Shown in pieces: positions 51,585 to 60,945 of a DNA stretch of 64,000 bases (its first letter is position 1; every line of letters starts with the position of its first letter). The notes below the pieces were generated by a model that had not been told where the DNA came from, did not search any database, and worked only from the letters and a program-made list of their open reading frames with translations. Both the position numbers and the translations under genes were made by a program. Source of the DNA: Plasticicumulans lactativorans (GTDB lineage: Bacteria; Pseudomonadota; Gammaproteobacteria; Competibacterales; Competibacteraceae); assembly GCF_004341245.1 (NCBI RefSeq), contig NZ_SLWY01000002.1, positions 1-64,000 on the forward strand, given 5' to 3'.

Positions 51585-53006
51585 TCAGCGGAAGCGGCCA
51601 CCGCCACCCCCCCGGCCGCCGCCGCCGCCGCCGGCCCGGCCGCCGCCACCACCACCGCCGAAGCTGCCGCGGCTGGCGTTGCCGCGCTGGCTGAAGTCGC
51701 GGGTGCTGGAGCCGCTGCCGACGCCGTCGAAGGCCCCGCTGCTGCGCCCGGTCGTCGCGGCCGGCCGGTCGAACGACGAACTGCCGCGCGACGCGCCGCC
51801 GACGTCGGAGCGCGAGGAGCCCTGCCGCGGCGTCGCCCCGGCGCTGCGCGGCGACTCGCGCGTGCCGGCGCTCGGCCGCGTGCCGGTGCCTTCGCGGGTG
51901 CGCGCCCCGGCGTTCTGGCGGCTGCTCGGCTGGCGGGTGGCCTCGCGCGTGCCGGCGCTGCCGCGCTGCCGCTCGGCGCCGCCGCGCTGGTTGTCGCGCA
52001 CCTGTGGCGCCTGCACGTCGCGCGACTGCACGGCGCCGCGCTGGATGTCGCGCTGGCCGGCTTCGGCACGGCCGCGGAAGGCTTCGCGCGACTTCGCCGC
52101 GTCGGCGCCGCCGCTGGTGGGGCGGAAGCGGTTCGCGGTGGCGTTGTCGCGGTAGGCGACGCCCTTGCGGTGGTCGACGTTGTGATCCCAGCGCGCGCGG
52201 TTGCCGTCGATGCGGTTGCGGTCGATGTTGGAAACGTTGTTGCGGTTGAAGCTGTTGTTGAAGTTGTTGTAGCGGTTGACGTCGATGTCGACGTCGCCGC
52301 GGCCCCAGTCGCAGTCGCCCCACAGGGCGGCGCCGATGGCGACACCGGTGGCGAAGGTGAAGAACGCCGCGCCCGGCGCGTAGGCCGGGCCCCAGTAGTA
52401 GGGCGGCGGGCTCGGGTACCACCACGAGCCGTAGACCACGGTCGGGTTGTAGGTGGGCACGTACACCACTTCGGGGTCGGCGGGGACGATCTTCACCACG
52501 GTCTGCGGCTGCTGGTTGACCGTGGCCTGCTCGACGACGACGTTCTGCTCCTTGGTGGTCTTCAGGTTGCCGGCTTCATGGGCCTTCAGGCGCAGGTTCT
52601 GCACCGTGGCCATCACCTCCTGCTGCTGGGCGAGGAAGGCGTCGCCGAGCTTCTGCGTCCAGTCCAGGTGCTCGTTCATCGTCGCCAGCACCTGCGGGAA
52701 GGCGGTCAGCGACTTCACGCTCGCATCCCAGGGCTTGGCCGACATCGCATCCTCCAGCGCCTTGCCGGTCACCTTGGGGTTGGCCTTGGACCAGCGCGCC
52801 GCCTCGACCACTTCGAGCGGGTAGGTCGAGGCCATCAGCACCTGCGCGAGCAGCGCGTCGGGGTAGAGCGCGATCGGCGCGAGCAGCTCGTCGAGCTGCT
52901 GCTGGGTGAAGGGCTTGGGGCTGTCCTGGGCGGGGACGGGCACAGCCATCGCCCACAGCAGACAGGCCAGCAGCCAGACGGCGAACTTCGGATGCGGTCG
53001 GGTCAT
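51585..53006 (-). CDS. DUF3300 family exported protein with Gly/Arg/Ser-rich tail
   Basis: 473 residues. Signal peptide (KFAVWLLACLLWAMAVPVPAQ), then the DUF3300 domain (about 35-265) with LDELLAPIALYPDALLAQVL and VVYVPTYNPTVVYGSWWYP, a short hydrophobic patch (FFTFATGVAIGAALWG), an Asn/Arg repeat region (NNFNNSFNRNN) and a long low-complexity tail ending in glycine runs. Predicted to be secreted or envelope-attached. Function unknown. Confidence 0.9.
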   Translation of the reverse strand: MTRPHPKFAVWLLACLLWAMAVPVPAQDSPKPFTQQQLDELLAPIALYPDALLAQVLMASTYPLEVVEAARWSKANPKVTGKALEDAMSAKPWDASVKSLTAFPQVLATMNEHLDWTQKLGDAFLAQQQEVMATVQNLRLKAHEAGNLKTTKEQNVVVEQATVNQQPQTVVKIVPADPEVVYVPTYNPTVVYGSWWYPSPPPYYWGPAYAPGAAFFTFATGVAIGAALWGDCDWGRGDVDIDVNRYNNFNNSFNRNNVSNIDRNRIDGNRARWDHNVDHRKGVAYRDNATANRFRPTSGGADAAKSREAFRGRAEAGQRDIQRGAVQSRDVQAPQVRDNQRGGAERQRGSAGTREATRQPSSRQNAGARTREGTGTRPSAGTRESPRSAGATPRQGSSRSDVGGASRGSSSFDRPAATTGRSSGAFDGVGSGSSTRDFSQRGNASRGSFGGGGGGGRAGGGGGGRGGGGGRFR

Positions 53007-53027
53007 GGCGGTCTCCGCGGCGGCGTT

Positions 53028-53633
53028 TCAGTTGAGATCGGGGTCGAGCAGGTACTTGGTGCCGCCCCAGTTGGCCTGCACGTTCACGCCCGAGTCGGTG
53101 AGGTTGTAGATCGACAGGTAGGGCGTGAACGACAGCATGGCGTCGGCCGAGCTGCCCGCGCCGCCGGGCTTGACCACCGCGTTGCCCTGGGCGCCGACGT
53201 CGACGCCGAGCTGCAGGAACTGGTCGAGCACCTCGGCGTTCTTGAACACCAGCACGTTGCGGTAGCGCATGTAGCCGAGGCCGGGCCCGGTGCCGGCGCG
53301 CAGCATGCGGATGAAGGTCTCCTTGCCGGTGCGCTTGTCGACGATCACGCCCTGGCCCTGGGCGCCGACCAGCAGCACCACGTTGAGGCCCTCGGCGCCG
53401 ATCACCGCGTAGCCGACGGACTTGCCGATCTCCTGGCGGGTCTCGGGCTTGGCCTTGTACAGGTCGGCCAGCGTGTGGTCGCGCAGCGCCAGCAGTTCCT
53501 GGCGCCCGGCCTCGCGTTGCGCGGGGGTGAGCTTGGCTCCGCCCTCGACGGCGGAGGTCATCGCCGAGTCGTTCATGCAGCCGGTGAGCAGGGTGGCGGC
53601 GAGGAGGGCGAGCGTGAGGTGGCGGTGCGTCAT
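53028..53633 (-). CDS. SYLF/Ysc84-domain lipoprotein
   Basis: 201 residues from the ATG complement at 53631-53633. Lipobox LLTGC at the end of a short signal peptide, so the protein is a lipoprotein. The body resembles the SYLF lipid-binding domain (KSVGYAVIGAEGLNVVLLVGAQGQGV, GPGLGYMRYRNVLVFKN). First gene of a three-gene unit with DUF3300 (21 bases on) and DUF2950, so an envelope role is likely. A longer frame to 53720 has no signal features. Confidence 0.82.
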   Translation of the reverse strand: MTHRHLTLALLAATLLTGCMNDSAMTSAVEGGAKLTPAQREAGRQELLALRDHTLADLYKAKPETRQEIGKSVGYAVIGAEGLNVVLLVGAQGQGVIVDKRTGKETFIRMLRAGTGPGLGYMRYRNVLVFKNAEVLDQFLQLGVDVGAQGNAVVKPGGAGSSADAMLSFTPYLSIYNLTDSGVNVQANWGGTKYLLDPDLN

Positions 53634-53721
53634 GAAGGATTCCGTGCGATGGAGGAGGTGTCTGCGACAAGGTAGATCAAGCGCCGCCCGCCGTGGGCCG
53701 CCGCGCTTGATCGGCGACAAC

Positions 53722-53727
53722 TAAAAT
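53722..53727 (+). promoter_or_regulatory. -10 box upstream of alpha-2-macroglobulin gene
   Basis: TAAAAT stands out in a GC-rich divergent spacer 38 bases before ATG 53766. No matching -35 is evident. Confidence 0.3.
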
Positions 53728-53765
53728 GGCGCGACCCGCCCCCGGCGGATCAAGGAGCCTTGCGC

Positions 53766-56700
53766 ATGCGCCCGCTGTTGCTGTGTCTGCTGCTCGCCTG
53801 CGCGAGCCTCGCCCACGCCTTCGAAGACCCCGCGCTGGCGGCCGCCGCCGACCAGTACCGCGCGCTGCTGGCGGCGCAGGCCGGCAAGCCGCCGGCGCCC
53901 GATGCGCTGGCGAAGGTCGACGCCGCGCTGCGCGACAAGCGCTGGGGCGCGGCGATCGTCCCGCTCGAGGCGCTGGTCAGGGCGCACCCCGACGACGGCA
54001 CGCTGTGGCTGAGGCTCGCGCGGGCGCGCGGCAACCAGAACCCGCAGGACGAGCTCGCCCGCCCGGCCGCCTACGCGGCGCTGCGCCTCGCCGGCGGCGC
54101 GAACGACAAGGCCGCGGCGCTGTTCGTGCTCGGGCGGCTGACCGAGGTCAACCAGGACGCGCGCGGCGCGCTCGCGCTGTACGACGAGGGCCTGGCGCTC
54201 ACCGCCGACGCCGGCATCGCCAGGCGCGCCGAGGCACTGCGCGAGCAGCTCGCGCTGCGCCCGACCGGGGCCGAGGCCGACGTCGAGAGCGACCCGCCGC
54301 GGTTGTGCGTGAGCTTCTCCGAGCCGCTCGCCAAGGGCCGCCAGGTGCACTTCGAGGACTTCCTGCAGATCGAGCCGGCGCTGCCCGGCGCGGCGAGCGC
54401 GCACGCCGAGCACCTGTGCGTCGACGGCGCGGCCTGGGGCCAGAGCTACCGCGTGACGGTGCGCGCCGGCGTGCCCGCCGCCGACGGCAGGCGCCGCTCG
54501 CAGGCGAGCGAGAGCTTCACGGTGACCGTGCCCGACCGCCCGGCGCGGCTCGCCTTCCGCGGCGCCACCTACGTGCTGCCGCGCCGGCCCGGGCAGAGCA
54601 TCCCGCTGGTGTCGGTGAACGTGCCCGCGGCCGAGCTGCGGCTGCTGCGCATCAACGACCGCAACCTGATCCAGCGCCTGCAGGGCGGCGAACTCACCGA
54701 GCCGCTCTACGGCTACCAGGAGAACGAGATCGCCGCCGAGCAGGGCGAGGAGGTCTGGCGCGGCACGGTCGACCTCCGCGGCGAGCGTAACCGCGAGACG
54801 ACCACGCTGCTGCCGGTCGAGTCGCTGCTGCGCGCACCGCAGCCCGGCATCTACGTGCTCACCGCGGCGCCGCCGCGCGGCGCCGAGGAGGACGACTACG
54901 AGGCGCGCGCCACGCAGTGGCTGGTGGTGTCGGACCTCGGCCTGTCGGTGTTCCGCGGCGAGGACGGGCTGCACGTGTTCGTGCGCTCGCTCGACAGCGC
55001 GCGCCCGGTGCCGGGGGTGGAGCTGCAGCTCTACGCGCGCAACAACGCCGAGCTCGCCCGCGCCAGCACCGACGCCGAGGGCCACGCGCGCTTCGACCCC
55101 GGCCTGCTGCGCGCCAGCGGCGGGCGCGCCGCGCTCGGCCTCTACGCCTACGGGCCGGGCGGCGACTTCAACGTGCTCGACCTCGGCCAGCCGGCCTTCG
55201 ACCTGTCGGACCGCGGCGTCGACGGGCGCACGCCGCCGGGCGCGCTCGACGCCTACGTCTACGCCGAGCGCGGCGTCTACCGTCCGGGCGAGGCGGTCGA
55301 GCTGGTGACGCTGCTGCGCGATGCCGCCGCCGACGCCGTCACCGGGCTGCCGCTGACGCTGATCGTGCGCCGCCCCGACGGCGAGGAGGCCGAGCGGCGT
55401 ACGCTGCAGCCGGGCGCGCCCGGCGCCTACCACACCCGCCTGGAGCTGCCGGCCAACGCCCGCACCGGCACCTGGAGCGTGCGCGTGCACGCCGACCCCG
55501 GCGCGCCGGCGATCGGCGAGCTGCGCTTCCAGGTCGAGGACTTCGTCGCCCAGCGCATCAGGCTCGACCTCGCCGCCGACGCCGCCTACCTGACGCCGCA
55601 GGGCAGCGCCACGCTCGCGATCGCCGGGCAGTTCCTCTACGGCGCGCCGGCCGGCGGCCTGCCGGTCGAGGTCGACGCCGTGCTCGAGGAGGACCCCGAC
55701 CCCTACCCGCAGTACCCGGACTACCGCTTCGGCCTGGCACAGGACAGCTTCGAGCCGACCCGCCCCGAGCTGCCCGGCCTGCCCGAGGCCACCGACGCCG
55801 AGGGCCGTGCCGCGGCGCGCCTGGCGCTGCCCGAGCCGCCCGACACCGGCCGCCCGCTGCGCCTTTCGGTGCGCGCGGCGATCAGCGAGCCGGGCGGGCG
55901 CCCGGTGCGCCGGCTGCTGCGCCTGCCCTACCGCACGCAGCCCTACGCGATCGGCATCCGCGCCGGCTTCGACGCCGACGCCGGCGTGGCTGCCGGTGCG
56001 AGCGCGCCGTTCGAGCTGATCGCCGTCGCCCCCGACGGTGCGCCGCGCGCCGCGGCGGGGCTGCGCTACGCGCTCTACCGCGAGAGCTACGACTACTACT
56101 GGTACTACACCGACAGCCGCCGGCTCGACTACAAGCTGATCGTGCGCGACGGCGCGCCGGTGCGCGCCGGCAACCTCGAGCTCGCCGCCGGCACGCCCGG
56201 CCGGCTCGGCTTCGACGGCCTCGACGCCGGCCCCTACCGGCTCGAGGTGTTCGACGCCGACGGCGTGGCGAGCAGCGTGCGCTTCCACGTCGGCTGGTAC
56301 GCCGGGCCGGCCGCCGGCGAGCGCCCGGACCAGTTGCGCGTGAGCCTCGACAAGCCGCGCTACGCCGCCGGCGACAAGGCGCGCGTGCGCGTGCAGGCGC
56401 CGTTCGCCGGCGAGGTGCTGGTGGCGGTCGCGAGCCACAAGCTGTGGGCGACGCACAGCCTGCGCGTCGGCCCCGAGGGCGGCGAGTTCGAGCTGCCGGT
56501 CAGCGCCGACTGGGGCAGCGGCGTGTACGTGACCGCGACCGCGTTCCGCCCCGGGCGCGAGGCCGCCGCGCTCGGCCCCGGGCGGGCGATCGGGCTCGCC
56601 TGGCTCGCGCTCGACCCGGCGCCGCGCACCCTTGGCGTGAACCTCGACGCCCCCGCCGAGTGGCGCCCGCGCCAGAGCGTGCGCCTGCCGGTGAGCGTCG

Positions 56701-58940
56701 CCGGCGCCCAGGCCGGCGAGCCGGTGACGCTGACGCTGGCGGCGGTCGACGAGGGCATCCTGCAACTGACCGACTTCGCCGCGCCCGACCCGAACGCGCA
56801 CTACCTCGGCAAGCGCCGGCTCGGGCTCGACCTCCTCGACCTCTACGGCCGGCTGATCCCGCCCGCCGCCGGCGAGCCCGGCGAGCTGCGCAGCGGCGGC
56901 GACGCCGAGGGGCGCAACCTCGAAGGCGCGCAGTTGAAGCAGCGCGCGAGCGTCGCGCTGTTCTCGGGCTTCGTCACGCCCGACGCCCAGGGGCGCGCCG
57001 AGATTCCGCTGACGCTGCCCGACTTCAACGGCAGCCTGCGGCTGATGGCGGTGGCCTGGGACCGCCAGCGCGTCGGCCACGCCGAGGCCCGGGTGCCGGT
57101 GCGCGACCCGGTGGTGGCGGAGGTCTACCTGCCGCGCTTCCTCGCCCCCGGCGACCGCGCGCGCGTGCAGTTGCAGCTCGACGACCTCGCCGCCGCACCC
57201 GGTGCCTGGCGCGCCGCGCTCACCGTCGAGGGGCCGCTCGCCTTCGACGACCCGGCGGCCTTCGACGTCAATTTCGGCCCCGACCAGGGCAGGCAGGTGC
57301 GGCGCACGCTCGCGCTGCGCGCCACCGGCGGCGGCGACGGCCGCGTGGTGCTGACGCTGAGCGGCCCCGACGGCAGCCGTTCGCGCCATGAATGGCCGCT
57401 GACGGTGCGCCCGGCGCAGCCGGTCGAGGCGGTCGCCGACACCCGCCGCCTCGACCCCGGCGCCAGCGTGGTGCTCGGCGCCGGCCTGCTCGACGGCTTC
57501 GAGCCCGGCAGCGGGCGGGTTGCCGTCACGCTCGCCGCGCGCCCGCCGCTCGACGTCGCCGCGCTGCTCGACGCGCTCGACCGCTATCCCTACGGCTGCG
57601 CCGAGCAGACCACCAGCCGCGCGCTGCCGCTGCTCTACGCCAACGCGCTCGCCCGCGACTGGCTCGGCGCCGAGCGCGAGGACACCGCGCTGCGCGGCCG
57701 CGTGCAGGAGGCCATCGGCCGGCTGCTCGCGCAGCAGCGCAGCGACGGCGGCTTCGGCCTGTGGAGCGCCTTCGACGACGCCGACCCGTGGCTCACCGCC
57801 TACGTCGGCGACCTCCTGGTGCGCGCGCGCGAACTCGACTACCTGGTGCCCGAGGCGGCGCTGAAGCGCACGCTCGACGCGCTGCACGCGACCCTCGCCG
57901 ACGGCGCCGACCCCGACGCCCGCGCGCTCGCCGCGCGCGCCCACGCCGCCTACGTGCTGGCGCGCGCGCAGGCGGCGCGTGCCGGCGAGCTGCGCTACCT
58001 CGCCGATGCCTGGCTCGCCAGGCTGCCGTCGCGCCAGGCCGCCGCGCAGCTCGGCGCGGCGCTGGCGCGCTACGGCGAGCGCGAGCGGGCGCAGGCGGCG
58101 TTCGAGCGCGCCTTCGCGATCGATGCCCGCGAGCCCGGGCTCGGCGACTACGGCAGCGGCCTGCGCGACCGTGCCGCGCTGCTCGCGCTCGCGCTCGAAG
58201 CCGGCGTGGACGGGCCGCGCAGCGCCGAACTGGCGAACGAGCTCGCTGCCGAGAGCGCGCGCAAGCGCTACCTGAGCACGCAGGAGCAGGCCTGGCTGCT
58301 GCTCGCCGCGCAGGCGCTCGGCGCCGGCACCGGGACCCTCGCGGTGACCCGCGACGGCCAGCCGCTCGCCGCCCCCGGCGGCCGCGCGCGCGTGGTCGCC
58401 GACGCCGCGGCGCTCGCCGGCGGCGTCACCCTCGCCAACGCCGGCAGCGCCGCGGCGTGGCTGCGCACCACCCGCAGCGGCGTGCCCGCCGCCGAGCGCC
58501 CGGCGGCGGCCGAGGGGATCGCCGTGACCCGCCAGTTCTACGGCCTCGACGGCCAGCCGCTCGCCGCCGGCGCGGTCAAGGCCGGCAGCACGCTGGTCGC
58601 GGTGATCAGCGGCGAGGCCGCCGGCGACGCCGCGGTGCAGGCGCTGGTGGTCGACCTGCTGCCGGCCGGCTTCGAGCTGGAGAACGCCCGCCTCGGCCCG
58701 AACCGCTCGGCGACTGAGCTGGCGTGGCTGCCGACGCTCGCCGAGCCGCGCCACGTCGAGCTGCGCGACGACCGCTACGTCGCCGCGCTCGAGCTCGGCG
58801 AGCAGCGCCGCTTCACGCTCGCCTACCTGGTGCGCGCGGTGACCCCGGGCGAGTTCCGCGTGCCGGCGGTGTTCGCCGAGGACATGTACCGCCCCGAGGT
58901 GCGCGGCCGCGGTGCGCCGGGGAGCGTGAAGATCGAGTGA
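53766..58940 (+). CDS. Bacterial alpha-2-macroglobulin (YfhM type)
   Basis: 1724 residues, the size of the large colonisation-type bacterial A2M. Signal peptide MRPLLLCLLLACASLAHA; no convincing lipobox. Macroglobulin and bait-region domains (DAYVYAERGVYRPGEAVELV; GVNVD-like linkers) lead to the A2M core (RYAAGDKARVRVQAPFAGEV, GSLRLMAVAW). The thioester motif CAEQ starts at Cys1278 (YPYGCAEQTTSRALPL), so covalent trapping of proteases is retained. The C terminus ends in a receptor-like domain. E. coli yfhM is followed by pbpC; here an aldehyde dehydrogenase follows. Start ATG 53766 fits AAGGAG; an in-frame TTG 53760 is too close. Confidence 0.95.
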   Translation: MRPLLLCLLLACASLAHAFEDPALAAAADQYRALLAAQAGKPPAPDALAKVDAALRDKRWGAAIVPLEALVRAHPDDGTLWLRLARARGNQNPQDELARPAAYAALRLAGGANDKAAALFVLGRLTEVNQDARGALALYDEGLALTADAGIARRAEALREQLALRPTGAEADVESDPPRLCVSFSEPLAKGRQVHFEDFLQIEPALPGAASAHAEHLCVDGAAWGQSYRVTVRAGVPAADGRRRSQASESFTVTVPDRPARLAFRGATYVLPRRPGQSIPLVSVNVPAAELRLLRINDRNLIQRLQGGELTEPLYGYQENEIAAEQGEEVWRGTVDLRGERNRETTTLLPVESLLRAPQPGIYVLTAAPPRGAEEDDYEARATQWLVVSDLGLSVFRGEDGLHVFVRSLDSARPVPGVELQLYARNNAELARASTDAEGHARFDPGLLRASGGRAALGLYAYGPGGDFNVLDLGQPAFDLSDRGVDGRTPPGALDAYVYAERGVYRPGEAVELVTLLRDAAADAVTGLPLTLIVRRPDGEEAERRTLQPGAPGAYHTRLELPANARTGTWSVRVHADPGAPAIGELRFQVEDFVAQRIRLDLAADAAYLTPQGSATLAIAGQFLYGAPAGGLPVEVDAVLEEDPDPYPQYPDYRFGLAQDSFEPTRPELPGLPEATDAEGRAAARLALPEPPDTGRPLRLSVRAAISEPGGRPVRRLLRLPYRTQPYAIGIRAGFDADAGVAAGASAPFELIAVAPDGAPRAAAGLRYALYRESYDYYWYYTDSRRLDYKLIVRDGAPVRAGNLELAAGTPGRLGFDGLDAGPYRLEVFDADGVASSVRFHVGWYAGPAAGERPDQLRVSLDKPRYAAGDKARVRVQAPFAGEVLVAVASHKLWATHSLRVGPEGGEFELPVSADWGSGVYVTATAFRPGREAAALGPGRAIGLAWLALDPAPRTLGVNLDAPAEWRPRQSVRLPVSVAGAQAGEPVTLTLAAVDEGILQLTDFAAPDPNAHYLGKRRLGLDLLDLYGRLIPPAAGEPGELRSGGDAEGRNLEGAQLKQRASVALFSGFVTPDAQGRAEIPLTLPDFNGSLRLMAVAWDRQRVGHAEARVPVRDPVVAEVYLPRFLAPGDRARVQLQLDDLAAAPGAWRAALTVEGPLAFDDPAAFDVNFGPDQGRQVRRTLALRATGGGDGRVVLTLSGPDGSRSRHEWPLTVRPAQPVEAVADTRRLDPGASVVLGAGLLDGFEPGSGRVAVTLAARPPLDVAALLDALDRYPYGCAEQTTSRALPLLYANALARDWLGAEREDTALRGRVQEAIGRLLAQQRSDGGFGLWSAFDDADPWLTAYVGDLLVRARELDYLVPEAALKRTLDALHATLADGADPDARALAARAHAAYVLARAQAARAGELRYLADAWLARLPSRQAAAQLGAALARYGERERAQAAFERAFAIDAREPGLGDYGSGLRDRAALLALALEAGVDGPRSAELANELAAESARKRYLSTQEQAWLLLAAQALGAGTGTLAVTRDGQPLAAPGGRARVVADAAALAGGVTLANAGSAAAWLRTTRSGVPAAERPAAAEGIAVTRQFYGLDGQPLAAGAVKAGSTLVAVISGEAAGDAAVQALVVDLLPAGFELENARLGPNRSATELAWLPTLAEPRHVELRDDRYVAALELGEQRRFTLAYLVRAVTPGEFRVPAVFAEDMYRPEVRGRGAPGSVKIE

Positions 58941-59056
58941 GGCGCGCGGCCCGCCCCCCCGCAAAGTGCAATACAGGCGCCCCGGACGCCGTTGCTAAGG
59001 TGCGCGGCAACCAATAAGGGCGCCGACGGCGGCGCCCGCCACCACGGGGAAGGCAG

Positions 59057-60580
59057 ATGATCGAACAGGCCATCGAGAAGATCGGGCGGCGCGTGGCGCT
59101 GCGTGCGCGCTACGGCAATTTCATCGGCGGGGCGTTCGTCGACCCGGTCGAGGGGCGCTGGTTCGAGAACGCCACGCCGATCGACGGGCGCGTGCTGTGC
59201 GAGGTCGCGCGCTCGGGCGCGCAGGACGTCGAGCTCGCCCTCGACGCCGCCCACCGTGCCCGCGAGGGCTGGGCGCGCACGCCGGTCGCCGAGCGCGCGC
59301 GCATCCTCAACCGCATCGCCGACCGCCTGGAGGACGCGCTGGAGACGCTGGCGCTGGTCGAGACGCTCGACAACGGCAAGCCGATCCGCGAGAGCATGGG
59401 CGCCGACCTGCCGATCGCGATCGACCACTTCCGCTACTTCGCCGCCGCCGCGCGCGCGCAGGAAGGCACGCTGTCGGAGATCGACGCCGACACCATCGCC
59501 TACCACTACCACGAGCCGCTCGGCGTGGTCGGCCAGATCATCCCGTGGAACTTCCCGCTGCTGATGGCGGCGTGGAAGCTCGCCCCGGCGCTCGCCGCCG
59601 GCAACTGCGTGGTGATCAAGCCCGCCGAGCAGACGCCGATGAGCCTGATGGTGATGATGGAGCTGATCGCCGACCTGCTGCCGCCGGGGGTGGTCAACGT
59701 CGTGCAGGGCTTCGGCGTCGAGGCCGGCAAGCCGCTGGCGCAGAGCCCGCGCATCGCCAAGATCGCCTTCACCGGCGAGACCTCGACCGGGCGGCTGATC
59801 ATGCAGTACGCCTCGGAGAACATCATCCCGGTGACGCTCGAACTCGGCGGCAAGTCGCCGAACATCTTCTTCCCCGACATCATGGCCGCCGACGACGCGC
59901 TGCTCGACAAGGCCGTCGAGGGCTTCGTGATGTTCGCGCTCAACCAGGGCCAGGCGTGCACCTGCCCGTCGCGCGCGCTGGTGCACGCCTCGATCTACGA
60001 CGCCTTCCTCGAGCGCGCGCTCGAGCGCGTCGGGCGCATCCGCCAGGGCAACCCCTTCGACCCGCAGACGGTGATGGGCCCGCAGGCCTCGCGCGAGCAG
60101 CTGGAGAAGATCCTCGGCTACATCGAGATCGGCCGCGGCGAGGGCGCGCGCGTGCTCGCCGGCGGCGCGCGGGCGCACCCCGGCGGCGGGCTCGACGACG
60201 GCTTCTACGTGCAGCCGACGGTGCTCGAAGGCCACAACGGCATGCGCGTGTTCCGCGAGGAGATCTTCGGCCCGGTGGTCGGCGTGACCCGCTTCGAGAC
60301 CGTCGCCGAGGCGCTGGCGATCGCCAACGACAGCGAATACGGGCTGGCCGCCGCGGTGTGGTCGCGCGACACCGACATCCTGCACACGATGAACCGCGGG
60401 CTGCAGGCCGGGCGCATCTGGAACAACGCCTACCACCTGTACCCGGCGCACGCGGCCTTCGGCGGCTACAAGCGCTCCGGCATCGGCCGCGAAGGGCACA
60501 AGGTGATGCTCGATCACTACCAGCAGATCAAGAACGTGATCGCCAGCCACCGCCCGGGTGCGCTGGGCCTGTACCGCTGA
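59057..60580 (+). CDS. NAD-dependent aldehyde dehydrogenase
   Basis: 507 residues. NAD site ([19 protein letters not shown]), TGETSTGR, catalytic Glu in LELGGKSPN, catalytic Cys301 in [15 protein letters not shown] and the C-terminal [12 protein letters not shown]. The GNFIGG and [12 protein letters not shown] features place it with ExaC/AldB-like acetaldehyde dehydrogenases. A DUF779-like gene follows, the usual partner of this subgroup. GGGGAAGGCAG precedes ATG 59057. Confidence 0.94.
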   Translation: MIEQAIEKIGRRVALRARYGNFIGGAFVDPVEGRWFENATPIDGRVLCEVARSGAQDVELALDAAHRAREGWARTPVAERARILNRIADRLEDALETLALVETLDNGKPIRESMGADLPIAIDHFRYFAAAARAQEGTLSEIDADTIAYHYHEPLGVVGQIIPWNFPLLMAAWKLAPALAAGNCVVIKPAEQTPMSLMVMMELIADLLPPGVVNVVQGFGVEAGKPLAQSPRIAKIAFTGETSTGRLIMQYASENIIPVTLELGGKSPNIFFPDIMAADDALLDKAVEGFVMFALNQGQACTCPSRALVHASIYDAFLERALERVGRIRQGNPFDPQTVMGPQASREQLEKILGYIEIGRGEGARVLAGGARAHPGGGLDDGFYVQPTVLEGHNGMRVFREEIFGPVVGVTRFETVAEALAIANDSEYGLAAAVWSRDTDILHTMNRGLQAGRIWNNAYHLYPAHAAFGGYKRSGIGREGHKVMLDHYQQIKNVIASHRPGALGLYR

Positions 60581-60606
60581 GGCGCGGACGCGTCCGCCGC
60601 CGCCCG

Positions 60607-60945
60607 ATGACGCCCGCGCGCGTGGTGCTGAGTGCCGCCGCCCGTGCCCGTGTGGCCGCGCTGCGGCTGCACGGCGGCGCCGGCGCCCTGGTCCTCGATG
60701 CCGACGGCCGGCTGCACGCGGTCGGCGGCGGCTTCACGCCCGGCCCCGGACACGTGCCGCTCGGCTGCGCGGCCGGGGTGCCGTGCTACGTCGCGGCGGC
60801 GCGCTACGCGGCACTCGCCCGCCACCGCCTGCTGATCGACGTCGCCGGTGCCGACGGCTTCGCCTGCCGCGCCGAGCCGCTGAGCGCGCAGGAGCTGGTG
60901 CTGCTGCGGCGCCTGCCGGGCGCCGGCGGGGAGGGCGCGGCATGA
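60607..60945 (+). CDS. DUF779-like protein
   Basis: 112 residues from ATG 60607, overlapping the next gene by 4 bases (ATGA). Resembles DUF779, a small protein encoded beside acetaldehyde dehydrogenases, in overall layout: TPARVVLSAAARARVAALRL at the start, HVPLGCAAGVPCYVAAARYA in the middle and LLIDVAGADGFA near the end. The cysteine-rich CCDGS segment usual in DUF779 is replaced by VLDADGRLHAVGGG, so any metal-binding role is probably lost. The neighbourhood strengthens the assignment. Confidence 0.7.
   Translation: MTPARVVLSAAARARVAALRLHGGAGALVLDADGRLHAVGGGFTPGPGHVPLGCAAGVPCYVAAARYAALARHRLLIDVAGADGFACRAEPLSAQELVLLRRLPGAGGEGAA

Noticed and set aside
53721-58964. A 1747-codon open frame antisense to the alpha-2-macroglobulin gene
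   Set aside because: It is low-complexity (Ala/Arg/Gly/Val-rich) with no domain pattern, while the plus strand encodes a complete A2M. Long antisense frames are expected in such GC-rich DNA.
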